A DNA stretch of 64,000 nt from Flavobacteriales bacterium (GCA_020629755.1 JAHDCS010000003.1:9510-73509), one strand, 5' to 3'. Counted from the first letter of the stretch, positions 48,915 to 60,600 are shown. Numbers and translations are program-made. The notes: a model not told the origin generated them from the letters alone.

Positions 48915-51900
48915 TGTCGCTTTCTAAACGATTAGTCTATTCTATTCTATTCTTTTTAATAGGATTAGCTTTGTTTTTTTGCGCTAGTCATTTAAAAAAT
49001 AATTATCAAGAAAACGCGCATAAAAACACCAAAGAGAATTTTCAATTAGCGCTTCATAAAGCTGAGCAATCATTAGAAGACAATCTTTTAAAACAAGACT
49101 TCTCGCAATTACAAAAACACCAAGACTATAGCTATTATTTGTATGTGCGCGATACCCTTAAGCGTTGGACAAGCCATCTTGTGCCAATTGATCCTATTAT
49201 AAAACCATCGAGCTACAGTAAAATTTGTTTTTTAAAAAACGGGTGGTATTTGTCATCTGTTAAACACTTTAATGACTCTACTCTTGTTGGGTTATTTAAA
49301 ATAAAATCTGAATATCCTTTTGAAAACGACTATTTACAAAATGATTTTTCAGTGCTTTTAGATCATCAAAATATTTTTGATATCGCCATTGAAAAACCAA
49401 ATAACAAACCTGTTTTTACCCTATATACCCTTAATAAGACAGGTGCTTTTTATTTAATTCCTAAAAACATCCCCCCTTTAAATAAACTATTAATCATTGA
49501 TGTTTTAGCGCTATTGTGCATTTGTTTTTCATTATGGATAGGATTTGGTGTTTTATGTTCTAAGCCCCTAAGTAGTATACTTGTGTTTTTAAGCCTTCTG
49601 GTTTTTAGAGGCGTGAGTCTTTTGTATTACAGATATCCAGAAGCATTTTCTTCATTAGATTTTTTTCAAAACACAAACCCGCAAAGTATTATAAATCAGA
49701 CTCTTGGAGATTACTTAATCAACAATTCTCTTTTTATTTTATTGGTTTGGATTTTTTATTGGGCTTTCAGGGATGTTAAAAAATATACTTGGTTTATCCT
49801 CTTTATAGTTATAAGTATTTTTAGCATTTCTTTTTATCAGGTTTATGATGGATTTGGGTTTGAGCATGTGCCCCTAAATCCTTCAGATGTGTCATTGTTT
49901 TCGTTTTATAGCATTTTAGTATACATCTCTTTTGGCGCTTTATTGCTTTTGCCATGGGTGTTTATTAAAAACATAGACGCTTTAAAATCACATCGTTTTT
50001 CTTTAGGTGTTAAATTATTAGTACTTGTATTTATAATATGTCCCTTTTTTTTTCACAACCTTTTTATTGTTGTGTTCTCTTGTATTGGCGTGGTGGGATG
50101 TCTGTTTTTTACTTCTTCTTTTCACAACATAAAAGAGCGTGTAAACAGAAGTTTAATTTACTTAGTTATTGTCGCCTTTTTTGGGTCTTTTTTTATTGCT
50201 ATTATCTCTGAACAAAAAAAAGCATTGCGCGTTGATACGCTCTCTAAAAACCTTTCTATAAATAAAGATTTAAGTTTAGAATATAATATTGAAAACTATT
50301 ACTCTGCCATTCAAGCCTACACGAACGAAACCTTATTTGAGTACGAAAAACAAGATCTTTCTATAAAAGAATACGTGTCGTATATCTCTGATTTATACTT
50401 TTCAAAATTTTTAACAAAATACGATTTAAACGTGTTTGTTTTTGAGAAAAAAGAACCCGTGTTTTCTTCACTAACACTAAGTAAAAGTTGGGGGGATTTA
50501 GAAAAAATAAAAACAGAAGGCATTCAAAATAAAAACCTCCCGTTTTTATACAACACACACAACTCTTCAGATCAACAAGAATATATCTTAGATCTCTACG
50601 CTCCTAAAGGGGCTGTAAATGCCTTTGAAGTATCGATTAGTTTTAGTTTAAAATCAAATAAAGAATTAATCGGATACCCCGTTCTTTTAAGCGAAGCTGC
50701 CAGCAATACTATTGGGGGATCCACTTATGATTTTGCACATTACAAAAACGGGATGCTTTCTTATAAAAAAGGTGATTTTAGATTTCCAAACCAACTTTCT
50801 TCTTTAAAGAAGATAACACATAAATCTAATACTTTCAATGTTTTTACCTCCAAAGAAAAAACCACTGTGATCTATACTAAAAAGAAGACTCTTCGATGGT
50901 TTATTCAATGTTTTTCAGTTTTACTTTTCTTTTTGATTTTATCGGGTTTTTTGTTTTATAGAAATACCATTTTTAGCTTAAATACATTTTCTTCTTGGTC
51001 TTTGTCTTATAAGTTTCAAATCACGCTTATTTTATTGTTATTTATCTCTGTGATAACCATTGGGGTGGGCACTTACTTTACAACAAAAAAGGCATTTGAC
51101 GACCAAAACACTTTACTTTTAGAGGATAAATTACGCTCGATTTTATTTGAGGTAGAATACAAATTGTCTAAAAAAACGAGCCAAGATATAAATACCCAAA
51201 ATGCGTATGTTGAAAAAATATTAAACAAGTTCTCTAATGTTTTTTATTCTGATATTACTCTATTTGATAAATCTGGTAGTTTAACCGCATCTTCAGCGTC
51301 TTCTCTTTTCAATAGAGGTATTCTTTCAAAAAAAATACACCCCGATGCCTATGAAGATTTATTAAAAAATGAGTACGCCTCAGTGATTCATTTAGAACAC
51401 CTAGGGCGCCTGTCTTTTTTGTCTGCTTATTGCCCCGTGTATAATGCTAAAAATGAAATGTTGGGGTATTTACACCTTCCGTACTTTGTAAAACAAAAAG
51501 ACTTTGAACAACGTTGGGGAGCGTTTTTATCGGGTCTTTTAAATATTTATTCTTTACTTCTTTTTGCTTTAATTGTGGTCTCTATTTTTCTAAGTAGCTA
51601 TTTAACGAAGCCTTTAAGAAAATTAAGATTGATGCTTCAGAATATAGAGATTAACAGTGAAGATCAAACCCTAAAATATGACGGTGAAAATGAAATTGGC
51701 AAGTTAGCCAAAGCCTACAATACTAAAGTAATTGAACTAAAAGAACAATCTAAAAAACTTGCTGAAACTCAAAAACAAATGGCTTGGAAAGAAATGGCGA
51801 AACAAGTGGCACACGAAATCAAAAACCCCTTAACGCCAATGAAACTCTCTACCCAACATTTACTTATGAGTTTACAAACTAAAGACACTAAAAATAAAGA

Positions 51901-52435
51901 AAAACTTCAAGCATATACGCAAAGAATGATTGACCAAATAGACGTATTAAGTTCTATTGCTTCAGAATTTTCTGATTTTGCTTCAATGCCCTCTATGCAA
52001 TTAGATTCTGAAAATTTAAGTCTTATTTTAAAAGATATTATTAGACTAAACACCCCTTTGTTATCTCATATAGATGTACAAGAAAATATTCACTTGGCTA
52101 ACAATATTAAATGTGATAAAAATCAAATGATAAGAGTCTTTCAAAATCTTCTTAAGAATGCGATCGAGGCTTTAAGTGAAACTGCAAATGCTCAATTAAT
52201 TCTTAGACTTGAAAAACAAAAAAATCAGGCTTATTTTTCAATCACCGACAATGGCATTGGCATCCCCCCAGACATTCAGACCAAAATATTTACTCCAAAT
52301 TTTACCACTAAAAGCAAAGGAAAGGGTCTTGGGCTCGCGATGTGTAAAAAAATTATTGACGCCCACAAGGGTGAGATTGGCTTTCAGAGTGAAAAAAATA
52401 AGACGGTTTTTTATTTTACTCTACCTTTGAGCTAG
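48914..52435 (+). CDS. Large multi-TM sensor histidine kinase (NtrY-like architecture)
   Basis: Many TMs; HAMP-like linker; WKEMAKQVAHEIKNPLTPMKLSTQHL H-box; FSITDNGIGIPPDIQ; GLGLAMCKKIIDAHKG. Confidence 0.92.
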   Translation: MSLSKRLVYSILFFLIGLALFFCASHLKNNYQENAHKNTKENFQLALHKAEQSLEDNLLKQDFSQLQKHQDYSYYLYVRDTLKRWTSHLVPIDPIIKPSSYSKICFLKNGWYLSSVKHFNDSTLVGLFKIKSEYPFENDYLQNDFSVLLDHQNIFDIAIEKPNNKPVFTLYTLNKTGAFYLIPKNIPPLNKLLIIDVLALLCICFSLWIGFGVLCSKPLSSILVFLSLLVFRGVSLLYYRYPEAFSSLDFFQNTNPQSIINQTLGDYLINNSLFILLVWIFYWAFRDVKKYTWFILFIVISIFSISFYQVYDGFGFEHVPLNPSDVSLFSFYSILVYISFGALLLLPWVFIKNIDALKSHRFSLGVKLLVLVFIICPFFFHNLFIVVFSCIGVVGCLFFTSSFHNIKERVNRSLIYLVIVAFFGSFFIAIISEQKKALRVDTLSKNLSINKDLSLEYNIENYYSAIQAYTNETLFEYEKQDLSIKEYVSYISDLYFSKFLTKYDLNVFVFEKKEPVFSSLTLSKSWGDLEKIKTEGIQNKNLPFLYNTHNSSDQQEYILDLYAPKGAVNAFEVSISFSLKSNKELIGYPVLLSEAASNTIGGSTYDFAHYKNGMLSYKKGDFRFPNQLSSLKKITHKSNTFNVFTSKEKTTVIYTKKKTLRWFIQCFSVLLFFLILSGFLFYRNTIFSLNTFSSWSLSYKFQITLILLLFISVITIGVGTYFTTKKAFDDQNTLLLEDKLRSILFEVEYKLSKKTSQDINTQNAYVEKILNKFSNVFYSDITLFDKSGSLTASSASSLFNRGILSKKIHPDAYEDLLKNEYASVIHLEHLGRLSFLSAYCPVYNAKNEMLGYLHLPYFVKQKDFEQRWGAFLSGLLNIYSLLLFALIVVSIFLSSYLTKPLRKLRLMLQNIEINSEDQTLKYDGENEIGKLAKAYNTKVIELKEQSKKLAETQKQMAWKEMAKQVAHEIKNPLTPMKLSTQHLLMSLQTKDTKNKEKLQAYTQRMIDQIDVLSSIASEFSDFASMPSMQLDSENLSLILKDIIRLNTPLLSHIDVQENIHLANNIKCDKNQMIRVFQNLLKNAIEALSETANAQLILRLEKQKNQAYFSITDNGIGIPPDIQTKIFTPNFTTKSKGKGLGLAMCKKIIDAHKGEIGFQSEKNKTVFYFTLPLS
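49469..49476 (-). repeat. Dispersed G6AT motif site 17
   Basis: TAAAGGGGGGATGTT on minus. Confidence 0.7.
50490..50497 (+). repeat. Dispersed G6AT motif site 18
   Basis: AGTTGGGGGGATTTAG. Confidence 0.7.
52262..52269 (-). repeat. Dispersed G6AT motif site 19
   Basis: GTCTGGGGGGATGCC on minus. Confidence 0.7.
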
Positions 52436-52447
52436 AATACTTTTCTT

Positions 52448-54493
52448 ATGATTTTAGATAATTATGTATGTGGATCTTGGGTAAAAAGCTCAGGAAAAGG
52501 GGTTGCTCTTTTTAATTCGGTAACGGGTGAGCATATTGCCACGAGTAACACCAAAAATATTGATTTTAAAAAGGCCTTAGATTATGGCCGTAAAACAGGG
52601 GGTAGTGCTCTTCGAAAAATGACCTTTCATCAGCGCGGACGAATGCTAAAAGCGCTTGCCTTACATTTACATAAGCACAAAGAAAAGTTTTACCCTATCA
52701 GTTATAGTACTGGTGCTACACGCATTGATTCATGGATTGATATTGAGGGCGGTATTGGTAATTTATTTGCCAATGCATCCTTACGGCGTAAATTACCTAA
52801 TACCTCCTTTTATTTAGATGGCGAATACGCACCAATGTCAAAAACAGGTTCGTTTATTGGCCACCATTTAATGGTGCCAAAACAAGGGGTGGCGCTACAT
52901 ATTAATGCGTACAATTTTCCGATTTGGGGGATGCTTGAAAAAATAGCCGTAAATCTTTTAGCTGGTGTTCCGGCTGTGGTTAAACCTGCAACTGTAACCA
53001 GTTTTTTGACCCACGCAATGGTAAAAGAAATTATTTCTTCAAAAATTTTACCCAAAGGAGCCCTTCAGCTTATTTGTGGGTCTGCGGGAGATATTTTAGA
53101 CCATGTTATGGAGCAAGATGTAGTCACGTTTACAGGCTCTGCTTCTACTGGGCAAAAACTCAAAAGCCATCCTTCTATTATTGCAAATGCCGTTCCGTTT
53201 AACATGGAGGCTGATTCTTTAAATAGTTCTGTTTTAGGGGAGGATGCTAAGCCGGGCACTGAAGAATTTGATTTATTTATCAAAGAAGTCGCTAAAGAAA
53301 TCACTATAAAATGTGGGCAAAAATGTACCGCCATCAGGCGGATACTGGTGCCTAAAAAACATATTGATCAGGTGCAAAAAGCCCTGAGTGAAAAACTAGA
53401 AAAAACCACTGTTGGTAATCCTGAGTTAAAAGAAGTACGTATGGGGGCTTTGGCGGGCAAAGAGCAGCTTAAAGACGTTGTTTCAAATGTTAAAAAACTA
53501 TTAAAGCATTCTGAGCTTGTGAGTGGAGATTTAGCAAAAGTTGAAGTGCTTGGAGCTAGTAAAACAAAAGGTGCTTTTCTATCGCCAATGCTTTTAAGAA
53601 ATGACAAGCCTTTTACCCGCACATCCACCCATAATATTGAAGCCTTTGGCCCAGTAAGTACACTGATTCCTTATAAAACACTAGATGAAGCTATTGAAAT
53701 TACAAAAATGGGCTTAGGTTCTTTGTGTGCTTCTATTGTGACCAATGATGCTAAAATTGCACGTGATTTTACGCTTGGTGCAGCCAGTTATCATGGGCGG
53801 ATTTTAACCTTAAACAGAGAGTGTGCCAAAGAAAGTACAGGACATGGCTCGCCTATGCCTCTTTTGGTTCATGGCGGACCTGGGCGTGCTGGTGGCGGTG
53901 AAGAAATGGGCGGACTACGTGGTATTAAACACTATATGCAACGCACAGCCATTCAAGGGTCTCCTTCTATGATTGCAGCTATATCTGATGTTTATCAAAT
54001 AGGTGCTAAACAAAGCTATCCGGTTAAACATTTGTTTCAAAAATATTTTGAGGAACTTAAAATTGGTGAAACGTATATTACCCATAAGCATACCATTACA
54101 GATGCTGATATTGTAAATTTTGCCAATGTAAGTGGTGATCATTTTTATGCCCATACCGATGAAACTTCTTTAGAGGGTACTATCTTTGAGAGACGAGTAG
54201 CACATGGATATTACTTGTTAAGTAAAGCGGCGGGTATGTTTGTTGATCCAAGAAAAGGGCCGGTGCTTTTAAACTATGGCATAGATGAAGCGCGTTTTAC
54301 TAAGCCAGTCTATCCAGGAACAACCATTGGCGTACGTTTAACAGTCAAAGAAAAAATAGCGGGCGAGAAAAAAGATGTTGATGATATCTTAAAAGGCATT
54401 GTTAAATTTCAAGTAGAAATATACGATCAAGACAATGAAACAGTTGCTTTGGCTACTATTTTAACCATGGTAAAAAACAAAAAACAAGGCTAA
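52448..54493 (+). CDS. paaZ: Oxepin-CoA hydrolase / 3-oxo-5,6-dehydrosuberyl-CoA semialdehyde dehydrogenase (bifunctional)
   Basis: ALDH domain (VTFTGSASTGQKL, IKCGQKCTAIRRILVP) fused to C-terminal MaoC-like hydratase (HTITDADIVNFANVSGDHFYAHTD). Confidence 0.93.
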   Translation: MILDNYVCGSWVKSSGKGVALFNSVTGEHIATSNTKNIDFKKALDYGRKTGGSALRKMTFHQRGRMLKALALHLHKHKEKFYPISYSTGATRIDSWIDIEGGIGNLFANASLRRKLPNTSFYLDGEYAPMSKTGSFIGHHLMVPKQGVALHINAYNFPIWGMLEKIAVNLLAGVPAVVKPATVTSFLTHAMVKEIISSKILPKGALQLICGSAGDILDHVMEQDVVTFTGSASTGQKLKSHPSIIANAVPFNMEADSLNSSVLGEDAKPGTEEFDLFIKEVAKEITIKCGQKCTAIRRILVPKKHIDQVQKALSEKLEKTTVGNPELKEVRMGALAGKEQLKDVVSNVKKLLKHSELVSGDLAKVEVLGASKTKGAFLSPMLLRNDKPFTRTSTHNIEAFGPVSTLIPYKTLDEAIEITKMGLGSLCASIVTNDAKIARDFTLGAASYHGRILTLNRECAKESTGHGSPMPLLVHGGPGRAGGGEEMGGLRGIKHYMQRTAIQGSPSMIAAISDVYQIGAKQSYPVKHLFQKYFEELKIGETYITHKHTITDADIVNFANVSGDHFYAHTDETSLEGTIFERRVAHGYYLLSKAAGMFVDPRKGPVLLNYGIDEARFTKPVYPGTTIGVRLTVKEKIAGEKKDVDDILKGIVKFQVEIYDQDNETVALATILTMVKNKKQG

Positions 54494-55086
54494 TTCAAAA
54501 AGGTTTTTAACCCTTCTGTTTGGAAATAATAAGATCCGAATTGTGCGCACCATTCAGAATTGGCGGTTATCGTTAAGCAAGAATCGTTGAGTAGATCAAT
54601 CGTGTAAAAAATAGTGTCTGAGGGTTGTTGCTCATAGGCAATCATTAGGGTTTCTCCATTCTCGGTTAAATCCCAAAAGGCATAGGTGTTGGTTACGCTT
54701 ACATTTTTAAAAAATCCGGTGTTTGCGGTATCGTATTTAATATAAGACTCTTGGTTGTTGTAATTCGAAAAGGTGCTGTCTGAAAGTGTGTCTGTGTTAC
54801 AATTATAGGTTAAGAGCTGTGAGGTGCGCCAATACCATTTATCTTTAGATATTAATAAACTCTTTCTTGTGTCTTTTAAGTTTATTATTTGAGTGGTGTC
54901 TATGGTTGTAGTATCTAAAGGCGTATTATATACACAACAATTTTGACAAGGTGTTTCTGCCTGAGTATCATAGTTTGTAGCTTGCGGATCTGTGCAGCCT
55001 TCTTTTTTCTTGCAAGCGAAAACAACAACAATAAATCCAAGTACACTCGCGAAGTGTTTTATGCTATTTTGATGTATATAAAACAT
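54490..55086 (-). CDS. Hypothetical lipoprotein
   Basis: FASVLGFIVVVFACKKKEGCTDPQATNYD. Confidence 0.65.
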   Translation of the reverse strand: MFYIHQNSIKHFASVLGFIVVVFACKKKEGCTDPQATNYDTQAETPCQNCCVYNTPLDTTTIDTTQIINLKDTRKSLLISKDKWYWRTSQLLTYNCNTDTLSDSTFSNYNNQESYIKYDTANTGFFKNVSVTNTYAFWDLTENGETLMIAYEQQPSDTIFYTIDLLNDSCLTITANSEWCAQFGSYYFQTEGLKTFLN

Positions 55087-56458
55087 AGTCGTTTAATTCT
55101 TTAATGGGCGTAAGTAAGCTTTCTATATTCTCTAAATTAAACTCTTTTTTGAGTAAATAAAAATCGTACTTCTGTTTCTTAAAATCATCAATACTGATTT
55201 GATGATCTCTGTATAAATAACCCATTAATTGCCAGTTTGATAGATCTGGCACATCAACACCAATGCTTTGATTTGAAAGATGATTGCCGATATGGGCTAC
55301 ATTTTCTAAAAGAAGATGGTCGCGCATTGGTTTTTTATAGAAAAAAACATGTGCGGATATAGAGATGAAAAATAGAAAAAGTGCAGGCCATTTTATATTC
55401 TTTTGTGTTATGGCATCTAAAATCTTTTTGACTCTACTTTCTAAAAGAATAGCCAAAGAAATTGAAAGCATAAAAAAGGCTGGCGCAATATAAAACCCTC
55501 TTTGTTTTAAGGTAACCATTATTGGAAATACGGCTGATAATGTGATGCTAAAAAACACAAGCGCCCATTTTTTTCTAATATTATATCTATTATCAGTCAC
55601 ATTGGGTGGTTTTTTAACCCACCAAATTATTAATGCGACAATGAACATGGGCAGCGCTTTTTCTATAAAAACTTTAATAATATAGAGGCGGGTTTGAACC
55701 GTCTGCACTTCTATGGCAGAGGTGAGAAGTTGTTTGTTTACATAAGCTAAAGTATACGTCCATCCCTTTGAAGGAAATAAATATATTAGAATAAAAGGCA
55801 GAAACACCCCCACAGATTGTACAAGTATTCTCGCTGTATTTTTTTTATATTCTTTAAAATATAAGGCGTGCCAAAAAAAGAAACAGAGCGGAAATAATCC
55901 GACTGGGCCTTTTGAAAAAACAGATAAAAACAATGCTACTCCTGAGAAAAACGGATACATAACATAATCCTCTTTTTTTACAGCCAATACAGAAAAATAA
56001 ATAGAGAGTAAGGCAAATAAAATAGTTGGTATTTCAAGTAGGTTGTTTGAATACAACCAGTACAACGGAAAATAAAAAAGTAATAAAAAAAACGGAAGCA
56101 CTGCTTTTATCAGTTTTATCTGAAGTACCTCCGCGTATATTCGAGCAACCAAATAAAAACTTAAACCCCCTAATACAATCCCGTATATCCGATCCACCCA
56201 AAAATAATTACCAAATACTTTATAAAACAAGGCATGCACCCAAATTGAAAAAGGAAGGTGCTCATAAAACTCTTTAAATAGCGTATTAGATAATTTTAAT
56301 TGCCATAAGCTATTGTATTCTGTAGCTAAGTTTTTTGCAATTGCGGCATACCACAATCCATCCATAAACATCCCATCAGAAAGTAACGTAGGGGCGCAAA
56401 TAAGTATGAATATTGACGCTAAAAAAAACCAAATGTATTTATCGTTTTTAGTGTGCAT
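55064..56458 (-). CDS. Glycosyltransferase family 39-like (ArnT-type) membrane protein
   Basis: Multi-TM; MDGLWYAAIAKNLATEYNSLW, YEHLPFSIWVHALFYKVFG, SKGPVGLFPL. Confidence 0.82.
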   Translation of the reverse strand: MHTKNDKYIWFFLASIFILICAPTLLSDGMFMDGLWYAAIAKNLATEYNSLWQLKLSNTLFKEFYEHLPFSIWVHALFYKVFGNYFWVDRIYGIVLGGLSFYLVARIYAEVLQIKLIKAVLPFFLLLFYFPLYWLYSNNLLEIPTILFALLSIYFSVLAVKKEDYVMYPFFSGVALFLSVFSKGPVGLFPLCFFFWHALYFKEYKKNTARILVQSVGVFLPFILIYLFPSKGWTYTLAYVNKQLLTSAIEVQTVQTRLYIIKVFIEKALPMFIVALIIWWVKKPPNVTDNRYNIRKKWALVFFSITLSAVFPIMVTLKQRGFYIAPAFFMLSISLAILLESRVKKILDAITQKNIKWPALFLFFISISAHVFFYKKPMRDHLLLENVAHIGNHLSNQSIGVDVPDLSNWQLMGYLYRDHQISIDDFKKQKYDFYLLKKEFNLENIESLLTPIKELNDYVLYTSK

Positions 56459-57633
56459 TATAAACTAACCGCTAAATAAGCCATTAATCCAAATGAATGA
56501 TTAAATGCCTCCTGGTCAATATCAAAAGTAGGGGTATGCACCATTGAGGTAATGCCCTTTTTTTCATTTCGAACTCCTAATCTATAAAAACACACCGGAA
56601 CCTTATGCGAAAAATAAGCAAAGTCTTCAGAGGTCATTCTTAAGTCTAAATCTACTATTGCCTCTTTATCAAGATATTCAATCGCATGTTTTTTAGCTTC
56701 AGAAACTAGGTGAGCATCATTGTTTAAAAATGGGTATCCTTTTTTAATGTTAAGATCTATATTAGAGCCCCATTTTTTATTTAAATCTTCAATAATTATT
56801 TTTATTTCTTGGTGTGTTTGCGCTCTAAATTTTTCATCAAATGTTCTAAAAGTACCTTCTAAAAATACCGTGTTTGGAATTACATTCGTAGCCCCTCCGT
56901 CGCTTTGTATTTTGCCAAAACTAAGCACAGAAGGCGTAGAGAGAGTCTTGTTGTTGTTTATGAGTTCTTCTAACTTTAATAACAGTTCAGAAGAAATGAT
57001 CAGCGGATTTAAATAGCTGTCTTTAAGCGCGGCATGCCCACCTTTTCCGACCACTTTAATATATAATTCATCACAAGACGCCATATAAAGACCTGCTTTA
57101 AACCCTATGGTGCCCACCTCTAATTTGGGCGCTACATGCTGAGCCATCATGCGGGTAATGTTATGGGTTTTTAAAACCCCTTCTTCTAATACTTTTTTTG
57201 CCCCTCCTGGTAATTTTTCTTCGCCTGGCTGAAATAAAATTTTAATTGGTCTTTCTATCTTATCTTCAAAGTATTTGAGTAAAAAGGTTGTGCCTAAAAG
57301 AGAGGCCATATGCACATCATGTCCGCAGGCATGCATAATGCCTTGATGTAAAGAGGTGTATTTTTGGGAAGATTCTTCTTTAATTGGTAAAGCATCAAGC
57401 TCTGCTCTTAAGCATAATGCTTCGCCTGTTTTAGGGCCAATATGTGCGACTAATCCAGTATTGGCAATAGATTGAAATGGAATGTTATTCTCTCTGAGTA
57501 TCTCTTGTATATACTTTGAGGTGTTGAATTCCTTAAAAGAAAGCTCTGGGTGCTTATGAAGGTGTTCTCTAATAGAAATTACCTGCTGTAAAAAATCAGG
57601 TGCTTTTGATTTTATGTCACTGAGTGAAATCAA
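56458..57633 (-). CDS. M20 family amidohydrolase
   Basis: IREHLHKHPELSFKE, AELDALPIKEE, MHACGHDVHMASLLG, FQPGEEKLPGGAKKVLEEG. Confidence 0.95.
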   Translation of the reverse strand: MISLSDIKSKAPDFLQQVISIREHLHKHPELSFKEFNTSKYIQEILRENNIPFQSIANTGLVAHIGPKTGEALCLRAELDALPIKEESSQKYTSLHQGIMHACGHDVHMASLLGTTFLLKYFEDKIERPIKILFQPGEEKLPGGAKKVLEEGVLKTHNITRMMAQHVAPKLEVGTIGFKAGLYMASCDELYIKVVGKGGHAALKDSYLNPLIISSELLLKLEELINNNKTLSTPSVLSFGKIQSDGGATNVIPNTVFLEGTFRTFDEKFRAQTHQEIKIIIEDLNKKWGSNIDLNIKKGYPFLNNDAHLVSEAKKHAIEYLDKEAIVDLDLRMTSEDFAYFSHKVPVCFYRLGVRNEKKGITSMVHTPTFDIDQEAFNHSFGLMAYLAVSL

Positions 57634-60600
57634 AAATCAAGCTCAATAGATAAATAATTAATGGGGTTAAGAAAATCACCATTTTCAATCCCCCAGGCTC
57701 TATCAAACTTCACAAAATACCCAAATACTTTTGTACGTAACCCCCAACCAACAGAGGCTGCAATTGGATGTACTTGATTTTTTAAAATCACTTCTATGTT
57801 TCCATTTGTAATGGTTTGAGTGTTAAAGGCATTTTCTTCTGAAAATGGACTCACGCCATTCCAGGCAGTACCTATATCAGAAAATCCAATGATTTGAAAA
57901 TGGTTAAAAAACTCTGACTTTATAGGGTTTTTAGCAAAGTATTGTACCACTGGCCACCTTAACTCTGAATTAATTAAAGCAAAATTGTTGCCGTTTCTGG
58001 CATTTTGTAAAAATCCGCGCAACGGCGGTACAATGGTTTGAAAATAATACCCTGCATCTTGCGCAATAGGCGTTTGAAAATTAAAACTTGAATTGCCGTT
58101 AAATCTAGCCCATCTTTCTACGGCTCCTAAGTAATGAACCAATTTACGAGAGCCAAAACTGCTCGATGCCGATAATCTATTGAACCAAATAAGTTTTCTA
58201 TGGATTTTTAATCCGTTTCTAGCATCTATACCTACAACTGAAAAATCTGTTTCAGCCTCTGTGACAATTCTGTAGTGCTCTGCAAACAACTTAATTTTAG
58301 AGCCTTCGTATAAATTAAGGCCCCTGTCTAATGAGTTGTCAAAAATACTCGTGAATTTTAATGCCCCCCAGTAATTGGTAACACTGGGCTCAGCTGCCGT
58401 AATAGGATCAGTCGATAAATAAGTGCCTCTATCCACCCGAATCATTGGCGTAATGTGGGTAGAAAACACTTCATTAAATGGATATGAAAACCGTGCTTTT
58501 AACACTTGGGTGACGGTTTTGAATTGCACATTAAATAAAGAAGATATAGGTGCTTGGGTCACAGAAACCTGGCGCTGAAAACTGTATTTTTTATCCCAAC
58601 GTTTGCTTCTGTCTTCAAGCGACACAAAAAATTCAGTGACACTGCCGCTAATGCCATACCGAAGGCCTCCGGTTGCTAAATAATTTTCAAATAAATCTGT
58701 CATGTTTATTTTTAACACTACCCCCATTCCTGGCATAGTGTATGGCCCACCGTTATAGAGTTGATAAATCTGATTGGCAAAATTAAAATCCATACTAGAG
58801 GTAATTTCGCTGGCTATAAAATTGAGTTTATAGCGTCTTGATTTTGGCGTAAAAACAGATTGTTTTAAAGACTCTACACCTGAACTATCTTTGTTAAAAG
58901 TTGGTTTAGCCATGTTTTGGTCTAAGAAAACATACGCATCTGTAGAGATGTAATCTATTGGTTTTTTTTCTGCCACACTTATCTGAGAAGGCAGTGTAAT
59001 AAGGTTGTTTTTTGAAGAGAAATTCTCTGGTGTTTTAACCCCTTGAGATGGTTGTAAATCAGGGATAGAAATTGTGTCTGATTTATTGTAATACAAAAGA
59101 TTAAATCTCGATTTTTTATAAAATAAATCTGAGGCTAAGGCTTGATTGGTTGAAAAATCATAGTCTTGTAAATTTGAGTAGGCACTTGGTAACGGGGTTT
59201 TATTAATGAAAAATTGATAATGCACGGCTGTATCAATATTGGTGATCACAGAATCTGTAGTTGCAATATACTTTTGATTCACCCCACCAGTATTAATGGT
59301 AAAGGTTAAACGATCCCTGTCAAATGATTTTAAATTTTTAAACGAAACCTCATCGTCAAATGTGATTTTATTCATTTGGGGCTGATTAGAAAGATCGTAT
59401 GCATAAAGCGCATAATGCTCTTTAGGAGAAAACGCTTTTGGCTGAAGACTATCTGTTGGTCTATTAGACGAAAAGATAAGTGTTTTGTCTTCTATAATGT
59501 GTAAAGAAAGATCGTCGTATTTATCATTGGTAATGTGTTTTTGAGTGTTGCCTGTAATTCTATATAAAAACAAGTCAGATTGGCTGTTTTTTACAGCAGA
59601 CAAGACCATTTTTTTTCCTTTATCAAAGTAAGAAAAGTCTTTGACCTGGCTTATTTCAAATAAGGGTTTTTCTGTTGGTTTATCGCCATTTACAAAATAG
59701 TTATGGAGCATGGGTTGCCCTTCTTTGTTATATATAACGGTAAGCATTTTCGAAGACGGGTGCCATTTAAACACAGGATAATCGTCGCTGGTCTCTCTTT
59801 CTAAGCGAAAACCTTGTTTAAATACCTTTGTTTTTTTGTTCTTATCTATATCGTATACTATAACTTTTAGTTTACCTAAATCGTTTTCTGAATATGCCAA
59901 GTGTTTCGCGTTTGGAGAGAGGGCGATGTTTTGATATATTTTTCTTTTTTTTAGTTTTATTTGTTTTTGATTTTGGAGGGATAAGGGGGGATTCTCTTCG
60001 GTTTTTATATTGAAGGATTTTTCATAATAGGTAATCATCTGGTTTTTTAACACATTGAATTTAGCACCCAAAACAGATTCTAGACCAGATTCTACGCTTC
60101 TGGTAGCTTTGGTTAAATACAAAATATTAGGGATTAAATTTTCGCCATATTGATACGCAATATAGTGCCAAAAGGCATGCCCAAAAACGGTGTTGTCTAA
60201 CGGAGTAAAATCATTTGTTCTTTTATATCTTTTGCTTTGAATGGCATCTTTGATCATAGGTAGGGTCTCAGATATGGGTCTGGTAAAATAGTGTGTGAGG
60301 CCCTTTACATACCAATCTGGAATGGTGATAAATGCATCATTTTTTATTCTATCAATCCAGTTTTCACCATACAACATTTGATGAAGAAAGATTTGCAGAA
60401 TCCCTGATTTTATATTTCGAATAAATTTTTCTCTTTCTCCTTCGTAATATACAAATACATTTTTTCCATAAATCCGAGCCACCCCACCTATGCTTTGTGT
60501 TTCGCTCTGTAAGCCAATATTGCTTTTTTTGAAATCTTCAATATTATTATAAACCAATATATTAAACTTGTCTTTCGGGTCTAGATAAATTTCAAACTTC

